Shown here: in pieces, positions 1-5,070 of the stretch
Layout of the letters: every line of letters begins with the position of its first letter
Numbering within the stretch: the stretch's first letter is position 1
Notes under the pieces: model-generated
Told to the model about the DNA's origin: nothing
Database searches by the model: none
What the model saw: the letters and a program-made list of their open reading frames with translations, nothing else
Translations under genes and position numbers: made by a program
From: Actinomycetota bacterium
Lineage (GTDB): Bacteria > Actinomycetota > Actinomycetes > Actinomycetales > Microbacteriaceae
Direction of reading: 5' to 3'
Length of the DNA: 5,070 bases
NCBI GenBank assembly: GCA_018895315.1
Contig: JAHIOK010000220.1
Span: 1 to 5,070 of the forward strand

Positions 1-75
1 CTTCCGCTCGACCCGCGTCGCGCACGACGCGCAGGTCATCCCGGTGATGTCGAGATCGACGTCCAGCGTGCTCAT
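1..75 (-). CDS. copA: Copper-translocating P-type ATPase, N-terminal fragment (runs off the window)
   Basis: Only the first 25 codons lie in the window. They begin with ATG at 75 (reverse strand) and read MSTLDVDLDITGMTCASC and on. The GMTCASC motif, with cysteines at residues 15 and 18, is the Cu(I)-binding loop of an HMA domain as found at the start of CopA-type P1B-1 ATPases, which export Cu(I) across the cytoplasmic membrane using ATP. The start overlaps the copZ stop in an ATGA arrangement (72-75), and there is no strong ribosome binding site ahead of it, so translational coupling to copZ is likely. Position behind csoR and copZ supports copper specificity. The catalytic core is outside the window. 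A second small HMA chaperone cannot be excluded, but a CopA ATPase is the usual third gene of such operons. Confidence 0.85.
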   Translation of the reverse strand, partial: MSTLDVDLDITGMTCASCATRVERK

Positions 76-431
76 GAGGCTGCGGCGAGGCTGTACCCGG
101 CCTCCTCCACCGCCGCCCGCACCCGCTCCGCATCCACCGGCGCGGCGCTGGACACCGTCACCGTGGACACGCCACCGGCGTGCAGATCGACCGCGACGTC
201 GGAGACACCGTCGATCGCGGATACCTCCTCGGTGACGCTACGCACGCAGTGCGCGCAGGTCATCCCCTCCACCAGGAACTGCGCCGACACGGTCTCACCC
301 GCCGCCGTCTGCTGCGCCGGCGCGCCGGTGTCGGTGGCTGCCGTGGCGTGGGAGGTGGGGCTGCAACAGGCGCAGCCACCGCCGGTGCTGGTCGCCTGCA
401 GGCCGAGGTCCTGGAATCCCTGTCCGGTCAT
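72..431 (-). CDS. copZ: CopZ-like copper chaperone with Cys-rich N-terminal extension
   Basis: This 119-residue protein has a C-terminal heavy-metal-associated (HMA) domain from about residue 50 to 116. Its Cu(I)-binding motif GMTCAHC has cysteines at 59 and 62. CopZ proteins carry Cu(I) in the cytoplasm and pass it to the CopA ATPase and to CsoR. The usual family length is about 70 residues. Here roughly 50 extra residues precede the domain: a CACC cluster (C20, C22, C23) and a low-complexity Ala/Thr-rich linker with one His (H28). The cluster may be a second metal site. A good ribosome binding site (GGGAG, six bases before the ATG) supports the start at 431. The gene lies 46 bases after csoR and overlaps copA by four bases, so all three probably share one transcript derepressed by copper. 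Confidence 0.9.
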   Translation of the reverse strand: MTGQGFQDLGLQATSTGGGCACCSPTSHATAATDTGAPAQQTAAGETVSAQFLVEGMTCAHCVRSVTEEVSAIDGVSDVAVDLHAGGVSTVTVSSAAPVDAERVRAAVEEAGYSLAAAS

Positions 432-477
432 GATGTGCTCCCTTCAAGAGCGTTGAACGATGTGAGTGGGGACGACG

Positions 478-762
478 TTAGGAGCGCACGAGGCGCGCGA
501 TCGCGGCGTTCGCCTCGCGGAGCTTCTCCTCCGCGAGCGGGCCGCCTTCGGCGGTCGCCTGCGCGACGCAATGCGCGAGGTGGTCTTCCAGCAGCGACAG
601 CGCGACGGACTCCAGCGCCTTCGTCGCCGCCGACACCTGGGTCAGCACGTCGATGCAGTACACGTCCTCGTCGATCATCCGCGCGATCCCGCGCACCTGA
701 CCCTCCGCGCGGCTCAGCCGCGCCAGCAGCGCCGGCTTGTTGTCCACATACCCGTGTGCCAT
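478..762 (-). CDS. csoR: CsoR copper-sensing transcriptional repressor
   Basis: This is a 94-residue all-helical repressor of the CsoR/RcnR family (DUF156). The family motif RLSRAEGQVRGIARMI spans residues 15-30. The Cu(I) ligands fall at Cys36, His61 and Cys65, the same positions as in M. tuberculosis CsoR, and Tyr35 is also present; this favours copper over nickel or formaldehyde sensing. In the known family, apo-CsoR binds GC-rich palindromes and Cu(I) binding releases it. The open frame continues far upstream, but the start at 762 is chosen because family homology begins there and GGAGGT (768-773 on the reverse strand) lies five bases ahead. The gene leads the csoR-copZ-copA operon and probably represses itself through the repeats at 789-809. 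The stop is TAA. Confidence 0.96.
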   Translation of the reverse strand: MAHGYVDNKPALLARLSRAEGQVRGIARMIDEDVYCIDVLTQVSAATKALESVALSLLEDHLAHCVAQATAEGGPLAEEKLREANAAIARLVRS

Positions 763-779
763 CTCGCACCTCCACCCAC

Positions 780-790
780 AATCTACCATA
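780..790 (-). promoter_or_regulatory. Candidate -10 region of the csoR promoter
   Basis: Reading leftward, TATGGT (790-785) and the overlapping TAGATT (785-780) both fit the TANNNT form of actinobacterial -10 elements. Either would start a transcript about 5-15 bases ahead of the csoR ribosome binding site. No convincing -35 is visible. The candidate CsoR operator abuts and overlaps this element, as expected for autorepression. The assignment rests on position and base pattern only. Confidence 0.4.
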
Positions 791-809
791 CCCTGTAGGG
801 GTACAGGGT
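789..809. promoter_or_regulatory. CsoR operator: two nested inverted repeats
   Basis: Two overlapping palindromes are visible. TACCC-N5-GGGTA spans 789-803 and has the layout of CsoR-type copper operators. ACCCTGTA-GGGG-TACAGGGT spans 790-809 and has perfect eight-base arms. Their centres are 3.5 bases apart (796 and 799.5), so they are alternative or staggered sites. They lie between csoR (start 762, reverse) and the ATPase gene (start 823, forward), where a bound tetramer could block both promoters. Family knowledge supports CsoR binding; the specific occupancy is inferred. Confidence 0.75.
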
Positions 810-810
810 G

Positions 811-816
811 TAGGGT
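811..816 (+). promoter_or_regulatory. Candidate -10 element for the rightward AAA-UbiB-GAPDH cluster
   Basis: TAGGGT at 811-816 fits TANNNT. A transcript starting seven bases after it would begin at 823, the A of the ATG, giving a leaderless mRNA, which is common in actinobacteria. The same bases could instead be read as part of a weak ribosome binding site, GGTGAGG at 814-820, needing an upstream promoter inside the operator. Either reading places the CsoR repeats directly upstream of, or within, this promoter. Confidence 0.35.
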
Positions 817-822
817 GAGGTC

Positions 823-1410
823 ATGACCGGCATCCAGGAGCCGCGGCCCGCACAGACCACCCGTTGGCACGTCGTGACGGGCGGTCCCAGCTCGGGCAAG
901 ACCACCACGGTCAACCTGCTGCGGGGCCGCGGGTACACGACCACAATCGAGCACGCCCGCCACTACATCGACCTGCAACGGATCACCGGGCGCAGCACCG
1001 CGGAGGTGCGGGCACGGCAGAGCGAGTTCCAGCGCGCCGTCGTCGACATGCAGATCGAGCAGGAACGCTCCCTCGACCCGCAACAGACCGTGTTCCTGGA
1101 CCGTGCTCTGCCGGACTCGCTCGCCTACTACCGCTTCCTCGGCCTCGCCCCCGGCACCGCCCTGCTGGGCGCGCTGGCCGGCGCCCGGTACGCGACGGTG
1201 TTCCTGCTTGACCTGCTCCCGCTGGCGTCCGACTACGCGCGCACCGAGGACCCCGCCGCGCAGCGGCGCATCCACGACCTGCTCGGGCTGGTGTACCAGG
1301 AGCTGGGCTTTCCCGTCGTCACCGTCCCCGCACTCGCCCCCGACGCGCGCGTCGACTTCATCCTCGAACGAGCATCGGCCGGCACTCCAGCCGAGAGGGG
1401 CGTGAGCTGA
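823..1410 (+). CDS. AAA_28-family P-loop ATPase/kinase-like protein
   Basis: This 195-residue soluble protein has a clear Walker A motif, GGPSSGKT, at residues 20-27 after a short N-terminal tail. It is followed by the IEHARHYID segment (42-50), whose Glu and Arg are typical of the AAA_28 (NadR-like) group. A Walker-B-like strand VFLDR (90-94) and an Arg-bearing lid segment DYARTED (137-143) come later. Members bind and probably hydrolyse or transfer phosphate from ATP or GTP, but no substrate is established for this group. There is no DNA-binding or membrane segment. It is the first gene rightward from the csoR intergenic region. Its TGA overlaps the ATG of the UbiB-like gene by one base, implying coupled translation and a shared role. 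It could be a small-molecule kinase. The family call is firm and the function is unknown. Confidence 0.85.
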   Translation: MTGIQEPRPAQTTRWHVVTGGPSSGKTTTVNLLRGRGYTTTIEHARHYIDLQRITGRSTAEVRARQSEFQRAVVDMQIEQERSLDPQQTVFLDRALPDSLAYYRFLGLAPGTALLGALAGARYATVFLLDLLPLASDYARTEDPAAQRRIHDLLGLVYQELGFPVVTVPALAPDARVDFILERASAGTPAERGVS

Positions 1411-3065
1411 TGGGCGCGGGGAGTAGCCGGTACCGGCAGATCGGGGCCGTGCTGCGCCGGCACGGACTCGGCGTCCTGGCCGGCGTGCTGGGCCTGGGCG
1501 GCTTGGTGCCGTTCCACCGCGGCGCCCTCGGACACGCCCGGCAGGAGGACCCCTACACGAACCCCGAGCATGTGCGGGTCGCGTTGGAGGAGCTCGGGCC
1601 GACGTTCGTGAAACTGGGCCAGATCCTCTCCACCCGGCACGATCTGCTCCCCGCGGCATGGGTCGCCGAGTTCGCCAAACTGCAGGACGACGTCGCCGCG
1701 GCACCGTGGGAGGGCATTCGGGACGTGCTCCGTGAAGAGCTCGGCGCCGACCCAGAGCACGTGTTCGCCCAGTTCGACCCGGTGCCGCTGGCGGCGGCGT
1801 CCATCGGGCAGGCGTACGCGGCAACTCTTCACGACGGCACCGAGGTCGTCGTGAAGGTGCGCCGGCCCGGCGTGGTCGCGCAGGTGCATGAAGACCTGGA
1901 CATTCTCCGCAACCTCGCCGACCGCGCCGACCGGCGCTGGGATGCCATCCGGCAGTACGACCTGCCCGGGCTGGTGGAGGAGTTCTCCCGCACGCTGCGT
2001 GCCGAGCTGGACTACCTGCAGGAGGCCCGCAACGCCGAACGGTTCGCGCAGGAGTTCGCCCACGCGGCGCGGGTGCGGATTCCCCGCGTGCACGGGGAGA
2101 CCACGACCTCGCGCGTGCTGACCCTGGAGCGGATGAGCGGGGTGCGGATCGACGACCTGGAGGGCCTGGACGCCGCCGGCATCGACCGGGTCGCACTCGC
2201 GCGGCTGGGTGCCGACATCGTGCTCACGATGGTGTTCGACAACCGGTTCTTCCATGCCGACCCCCATCCCGGGAACATGTTCGTGCAGCCCGACGGCGCG
2301 CTCGCGCTGATCGACTTCGGGATGGTCGGGGAGCTCACCGAACAGACCACGGACGGCCTCGCCGGCATCGTGCTCGCCTTCACCCGCGACGACCCGGACA
2401 CCCTCACCACCGCCCTGATAGAACTCTCCCGGACCGCCGACGTCGTCGACCGGGCAGGGCTGCGGCAGGCGATCACCGCGTTCACGGCCCGCTACCGGGG
2501 CCGTTCGCTGTCGGAGATCAGCCTCGCAATCATGCTCCAGCAGCTGCTCGGCATCCTGCAGCAGCACCAGCTGCACCTTCCGCAGGAGACGGCGCTGCTG
2601 TTCAAAGTGCTGATGATGGCCGAAGGGACCGCGGCGCGGCTGGATCCGGACTTCCAGATGCTCGACGCCCTGCAGCCCTACGCTGAGCAGCTCACCCGCG
2701 CCCAGCTGTCCCTGCCGGCTCTGGCCCGGCGATGGGCGCGCGCGGGAGCCGACACCGGGGCACTGCTCACCGAGCTGCCCGCCACCCTGAGCCGGCTCCG
2801 GCATCTCCTCGAAGACGGCGGGTTCGAGGTGCACCTGCGCGCGACGGAGCTGGAACCTCTCGTCGGGCGCGCCGAACGCGTCGGCAACCGTGTCGTCGCG
2901 GGAATGATCGCCGCCGCGCTGATCAGCGGGATCGGCACCCTCGTCGGCGGGAACACGAAATGGCGCTCCCGGGAAGGCGTCCTGATCGGCGCCGGGACCG
3001 GCACGATCGGCGCCCTCGGCAGCTATCTGCTGTGGACGCTGCGGCGCCGCCGACCCCGCCCCTGA
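1410..3065 (+). CDS. ABC1/UbiB/AarF-family atypical protein kinase-like ATPase
   Basis: This 551-residue protein carries the full UbiB signature. It has KLGQ at 68-71 (the family KxGQ motif), the Ala-rich nucleotide loop AAASIGQ at 128-134, the VVVKV lysine K149, and the ExD motif ELD at 199-201. The catalytic loop HADPHPGN spans 282-289 and the metal-binding DFG has D302. Two hydrophobic C-terminal segments (about 494-514 and 523-543) separated by a polar turn should anchor it in the membrane, with an Arg-rich tail inside. UbiB/COQ8 proteins are ATPases supporting quinone synthesis or lipid handling. Actinobacteria use menaquinone, so ubiquinone synthesis is not the likely task. The start follows GAGAGGGG at 1393-1400 and overlaps the AAA_28 stop. 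All catalytic motifs are intact, so the gene should be functional. Its substrate is unknown. Confidence 0.93.
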   Translation: MGAGSSRYRQIGAVLRRHGLGVLAGVLGLGGLVPFHRGALGHARQEDPYTNPEHVRVALEELGPTFVKLGQILSTRHDLLPAAWVAEFAKLQDDVAAAPWEGIRDVLREELGADPEHVFAQFDPVPLAAASIGQAYAATLHDGTEVVVKVRRPGVVAQVHEDLDILRNLADRADRRWDAIRQYDLPGLVEEFSRTLRAELDYLQEARNAERFAQEFAHAARVRIPRVHGETTTSRVLTLERMSGVRIDDLEGLDAAGIDRVALARLGADIVLTMVFDNRFFHADPHPGNMFVQPDGALALIDFGMVGELTEQTTDGLAGIVLAFTRDDPDTLTTALIELSRTADVVDRAGLRQAITAFTARYRGRSLSEISLAIMLQQLLGILQQHQLHLPQETALLFKVLMMAEGTAARLDPDFQMLDALQPYAEQLTRAQLSLPALARRWARAGADTGALLTELPATLSRLRHLLEDGGFEVHLRATELEPLVGRAERVGNRVVAGMIAAALISGIGTLVGGNTKWRSREGVLIGAGTGTIGALGSYLLWTLRRRRPRP

Positions 3066-3596
3066 CCCGCGCACGGCTCAAGAACACCACGAAAGGAGAC
3101 GAAGATGGACAGGATCAGAGTCGGCGTCAACGGGTACGGAGTGATCGGCAAGAGGGTCGCCGACGCCGTCCACGCCCAACCCGACATGCACCTGGTGGGC
3201 GTCGCGGACATCGTCACCGACTGGCGAATACAATCCGCCGTCCCGCGGCTGCCCGTATTCGCCGCCACCCCCGACGCGCACAGCGGCATGGTGGACACCG
3301 GCATCCGCCCCGAGGGAACCCTCGACGATCTCCTCGCGCAGAGCGACGTGATCGTCGATACGACCCCCAAGCACGTCGCCGCCGGAAACCTGCCCCGCTA
3401 CCAGGCGGCGGGAGTAAAGGTGATCGTGCAGGGCGGGGAAGCGCACTCGACCACCGGGCACTCCTTCGTCGCCCAGGCCAACTACGCCACCGCGCTCGGC
3501 CGGGACCTGACCCGGGTGGTGTCCTGCAACACCACCAGCATCGTCCGCGTCCTCGGCGCGCTCGAAAACGCCGGGCTGCTGCTGCGCGCCCGCGGG

Positions 3597-3602
3597 GTTA
3601 CT
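3597..3602. other. Recombination junction between the GAPDH cluster and the cmtR module
   Basis: GAPDH homology ends at about codon 165 (3597-3599). The next 80 bases (3601-3680) contain 40 G+C, about 50 percent, against a visibly much higher content on both sides. This marks the edge of a rearrangement: insertion or fusion of the cmtR-ATPase segment into the GAPDH gene. No inverted repeat or target duplication can be assigned because the far end of the incoming segment is outside the window. The exact base is uncertain by several positions. Confidence 0.65.
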
Positions 3603-3619
3603 GGTAGGGCCGAATGTCG

Positions 3620-3640
3620 CAGGGTGCACTATTCATCCTG
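3620..3640 (+). repeat. Small inverted repeat (hairpin) in the junction spacer
   Basis: CAGGGTG (3620-3626) and CATCCTG (3634-3640) pair over seven positions with one G:U wobble around a seven-base loop. It lies downstream of the homology break and upstream of the cmtR promoter. It has no T-tract, so it is not a classic intrinsic terminator. It could be a weak terminator, part of a control site, or the end of a lost mobile element. Confidence 0.35.
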
Positions 3641-3656
3641 GGATTAGTTCAGTCAA

Positions 3657-3672
3657 CACTGTATGATCAGTG
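3657..3672 (+). promoter_or_regulatory. cmtR promoter -10 (TATGAT) inside a CACTG/CAGTG dyad operator
   Basis: TATGAT at 3662-3667 differs from the TATAAT consensus by one base and is flanked exactly by the inverted repeat CACTG (3657-3661) and CAGTG (3668-3672). A start seven bases downstream falls on 3674, the A of the cmtR ATG, so the transcript is probably leaderless; no ribosome binding site is visible there. A repressor on the dyad would cover the -10 element, the usual logic of ArsR-family autoregulation. The -35 region is weak. Confidence 0.65.
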
Positions 3673-3673
3673 C

Positions 3674-4033
3674 ATGCTGACCATTGCTCCACGTCTCGAC
3701 GTCATGAACCGGCTCGGCCGGGCCATGGCGGACCCGACGCGCTCCCGGATACTGATGACCCTGCTCGACGGCCCCAGCTACCCGGCGGTGCTCTCGCGTG
3801 AGCTGGAGCTGACCCGCTCGAACGTCTCGAACCACCTGACCTGCCTGCGCGACTGCGGCATCGTGGTCGCCGAGCCGGAAGGGCGGCAGACGCGCTACGA
3901 GATCGCGGACCCGCACCTCGCGGCGGCGCTGACCGCGCTGGTGGACGTGACGCTCGCGGTGGACGAGCACGCGCCCTGCATGGACGCTTCGTGCACGGTG
4001 CCGGGCTGCTGCGGGACGGGAGCGGGCGCGTGA
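3674..4033 (+). CDS. cmtR: CmtR-type Cd(II)/Pb(II)-sensing ArsR-family repressor
   Basis: This 119-residue winged-helix repressor has LGRAMADPTRSRIL at residues 14-27 and the recognition helix LTRSNVSNHLTCLRDCG at 46-62, closely resembling M. tuberculosis CmtR. The metal ligands C57, C61 and C102 sit at the same residue numbers as in that protein, where Cd(II) or Pb(II) binding releases DNA. Three further cysteines (C107, C112, C113) in a short C-terminal tail are additional. The frame is open upstream to an ATG at 3614, but homology starts at 3674 and the promoter dyad lies between, so the later start is chosen. The stop overlaps the GTG of the ATPase gene by four bases (GTGA), so the pair is translationally coupled and should be induced together by soft divalent metals. 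Confidence 0.95.
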   Translation: MLTIAPRLDVMNRLGRAMADPTRSRILMTLLDGPSYPAVLSRELELTRSNVSNHLTCLRDCGIVVAEPEGRQTRYEIADPHLAAALTALVDVTLAVDEHAPCMDASCTVPGCCGTGAGA

Positions 4034-5070
4034 GCGCGGCGTGCGGCTGCGAGCACGACGAGCCTGAGACCGCAGTCGGCGAAGAGGCCGAGGAGGCGGA
4101 GCGCCCCTGGTGGCGGGACCGCGGGATCATGGTCCCGGTCTTCTCCGGTGTGGCGTTCCTCACCGGTCTGGCGCTGGAGTGGTCCGGGATGGAGATCCCT
4201 GCGCTGGTGCTGTTCTGGATCGGCCTGCTGCTGGGCGCGTCGACGTTCACGCCGGGCGCGATCCGGAACCTCTTCAAGGGCAAGCTCGGCATCGGGCTGC
4301 TGATGACCATCAGCGCGGTCGGCGCGGTGATCCTCGGCTACGTCGAGGAGGCCGCAGCGCTGGCATTCCTGTACTCGATCGCCGAGGCGCTGGAGGACAA
4401 GGCGATGGACCGTGCCCGCGGCGGGCTGCGGGCACTGCTCAAGCTCGTCCCGGAGACCGCCACCATCCGCCGCGACGGCGTCTCGGTCGAGGTCGCCGCG
4501 AAGGATCTGGCTGTCGGGCAGCTGATGTTGGTGCGGCCGGGTGAGCGGATCGCGACCGACGGCGTCGTCCGCACGGGACGTTCCAGCCTGGACACGTCCG
4601 CGATCACCGGGGAGTCGATCCCGGTCGAGGTCGAACCCGGCGATGCCGTCTCCGCCGGCGCAATCAACACCGCCGGGGCACTGGAGGTCGAAACGACCGC
4701 GGCAGGCACCGACAACTCACTGACCACGATCGTCGACCTCGTGGAGAAGGCTCAGGCGGAGAAGGGCGACCGCGCCCGCCTCGCCGACCGCATCGCCCGC
4801 CCTCTCGTCCCGGGCGTGCTGATCCTCGCCGCCCTGGTCGCGATCATCGGCTCGCTGCTCGGCGACCCGGAGCTGTGGATCACCCGCGCCCTGGTCGTGC
4901 TGGTCGCGGCATCGCCCTGCGCACTGGCGATCTCCGTGCCGCTGACCGTGGTCGCGGCGATCGGCTCGGCGAGCAAGTTCGGCGTGATCATCAAGTCCGG
5001 TGCCGCGTTCGAGCGGTTCGGCGTGATCCGCCACGTCGCCGTCGACAAGACCGGCACCCTCACCCGCAAC
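4030..5070 (+). CDS. ctpG: CtpG-like P1B metal-transporting ATPase, N-terminal 347 residues (runs off the window)
   Basis: The GTG start at 4030 overlaps the cmtR stop. The protein shows hydrophobic segments near residues 32-50, 53-75, 85-104 and 104-122. The actuator domain carries TGES at 193-196. Further helices lie at about 258-278 and 285-310, with the metal-binding SPC motif at 295-297. The phosphorylation motif DKTGT follows at 339-343, and the window ends four residues later. SPC occurs in Zn/Cd/Pb and some Co exporters, and the cmtR partner favours Cd/Pb efflux. There is no N-terminal HMA domain. Instead a short CGCEHDE start and an acidic run (residues 8-24) precede the first helix, resembling the linker just before the membrane part of mycobacterial CtpG. 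The ATP-binding domain and last helices are beyond the window. Confidence 0.93.
   Translation, partial: MSAACGCEHDEPETAVGEEAEEAERPWWRDRGIMVPVFSGVAFLTGLALEWSGMEIPALVLFWIGLLLGASTFTPGAIRNLFKGKLGIGLLMTISAVGAVILGYVEEAAALAFLYSIAEALEDKAMDRARGGLRALLKLVPETATIRRDGVSVEVAAKDLAVGQLMLVRPGERIATDGVVRTGRSSLDTSAITGESIPVEVEPGDAVSAGAINTAGALEVETTAAGTDNSLTTIVDLVEKAQAEKGDRARLADRIARPLVPGVLILAALVAIIGSLLGDPELWITRALVVLVAASPCALAISVPLTVVAAIGSASKFGVIIKSGAAFERFGVIRHVAVDKTGTLTRN

Larger units (their letters stand above)
3105..3647 (+). pseudogene. Type II (archaeal-type) glyceraldehyde-3-phosphate dehydrogenase, C-terminally truncated
   Basis: The open frame codes for 180 residues, where the family has about 340. Residues 1-165 look like type II GAPDH. 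The Rossmann motif NGYGVIGKRVAD starts at residue 9 (GxGxxG at G10, G12, G15). VIVQGGE is at 106-112, and the catalytic cysteine C141 lies in SCNTT. From residue 166 the sequence is unrelated, and the frame ends at TAG 3645-3647. The rest of the catalytic domain is missing in every frame, so the product can hardly be active. The intact enzyme would interconvert glyceraldehyde 3-phosphate and 1,3-bisphosphoglycerate with NAD(P). AAAGGAG at 3092-3098, six bases before the ATG, supports the start, 39 bases after the UbiB-like gene. This archaeal-type enzyme is rare in bacteria, which suggests ancient transfer. Confidence 0.88.

Noticed and set aside
180..818. 212-codon plus-strand frame across copZ and csoR
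   Set aside because: It is antisense to two firmly identified genes, with a repetitive Arg/Ala/Gly composition and no domain.
763..2196. Upstream extension of the csoR frame to 572 codons
   Set aside because: CsoR homology and a good ribosome binding site place the start at 762. The added sequence is Arg/Pro/Ala-rich antisense of two real genes and would read through the operator.
1233..3074. 613-codon open frame on the minus strand
   Set aside because: It lies opposite the UbiB-like gene, which has every family motif. Its translation is low-complexity Gly/Arg/Gln/Val-rich with no recognisable domain, as expected from an antisense frame in high-GC DNA.
3620..3640. Hairpin as a rho-independent terminator
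   Set aside because: The seven-base stem with a wobble is not followed by a T-run. It is kept only as a low-confidence repeat.
3105..3647. GAPDH as half of an arsenate-resistance pair (GAPDH with ArsJ)
   Set aside because: No arsJ-like membrane protein or other arsenic gene is visible. The neighbours are copper and cadmium/lead genes, although a lost downstream partner cannot be excluded.
3614..3673. Alternative upstream ATG start for cmtR, adding 20 residues
   Set aside because: There is no ribosome binding site. The extension matches nothing in CmtR and would include the promoter dyad. CmtR cysteine numbering matches only when starting at 3674.
1..5070. tRNA, rRNA, CRISPR array, complete insertion sequence or riboswitch
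   Set aside because: No cloverleaf, repeat-spacer pattern, transposase fragment or conserved leader was seen. Nearly all of the window is accounted for by coding sequence.

Overview
The window is high-GC DNA with the GTG and ATG starts, 1-4 base gene overlaps and apparently leaderless promoters typical of Actinomycetota. The protein types (CsoR, CmtR, a CtpG-like ATPase) point the same way. A member of Micrococcales is a reasonable guess, but the genus cannot be read from the sequence. This is accessory metal-resistance DNA. Every stretch longer than about 60 bases is covered by a gene or a candidate regulatory site.

Region 1 (1-762, minus strand) is a copper operon read leftward: csoR (copper-sensing repressor), copZ (HMA copper chaperone with an unusual Cys-rich front end) and the first 25 codons of a CopA-type copper ATPase that runs out of the window. 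copZ and copA overlap by four bases. Region 2 (763-822) is a 60-base divergent intergenic stretch. It carries two nested inverted repeats of the CsoR-operator type, placed so that CsoR could control both directions.

Region 3 (823 to about 3600, plus strand) is a three-gene cluster: a small AAA_28-type P-loop ATPase, an ABC1/UbiB/AarF atypical kinase with two C-terminal membrane helices, and an archaeal-type (type II) glyceraldehyde-3-phosphate dehydrogenase. The first two genes overlap by one base (TGATG), and the GAPDH follows 39 bases later with a strong ribosome binding site. The GAPDH is broken: about 165 residues match the family, including the NAD motif and catalytic Cys. The frame then runs into unrelated, markedly AT-richer sequence at about 3600 and stops.

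Region 4 (about 3600-5070, plus strand) is a second metal module, apparently joined here by recombination. It holds cmtR, a Cd(II)/Pb(II)-sensing ArsR-family repressor with its three ligand cysteines at the same residue numbers as in Mycobacterium tuberculosis. A CtpG-like P1B ATPase overlaps it by four bases and is cut by the window end just after its DKTGT phosphorylation motif.

The most interesting idea is that the AAA_28-UbiB-GAPDH cluster is a copper-responsive accessory module sharing its control region with csoR-copZ-copA. Copper is known to poison ordinary GAPDH, so an alternative type II enzyme could serve as a metabolic bypass. In this copy the bypass enzyme has been destroyed by arrival of the cadmium module. 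The link between the operator and the kinase cluster is inference.
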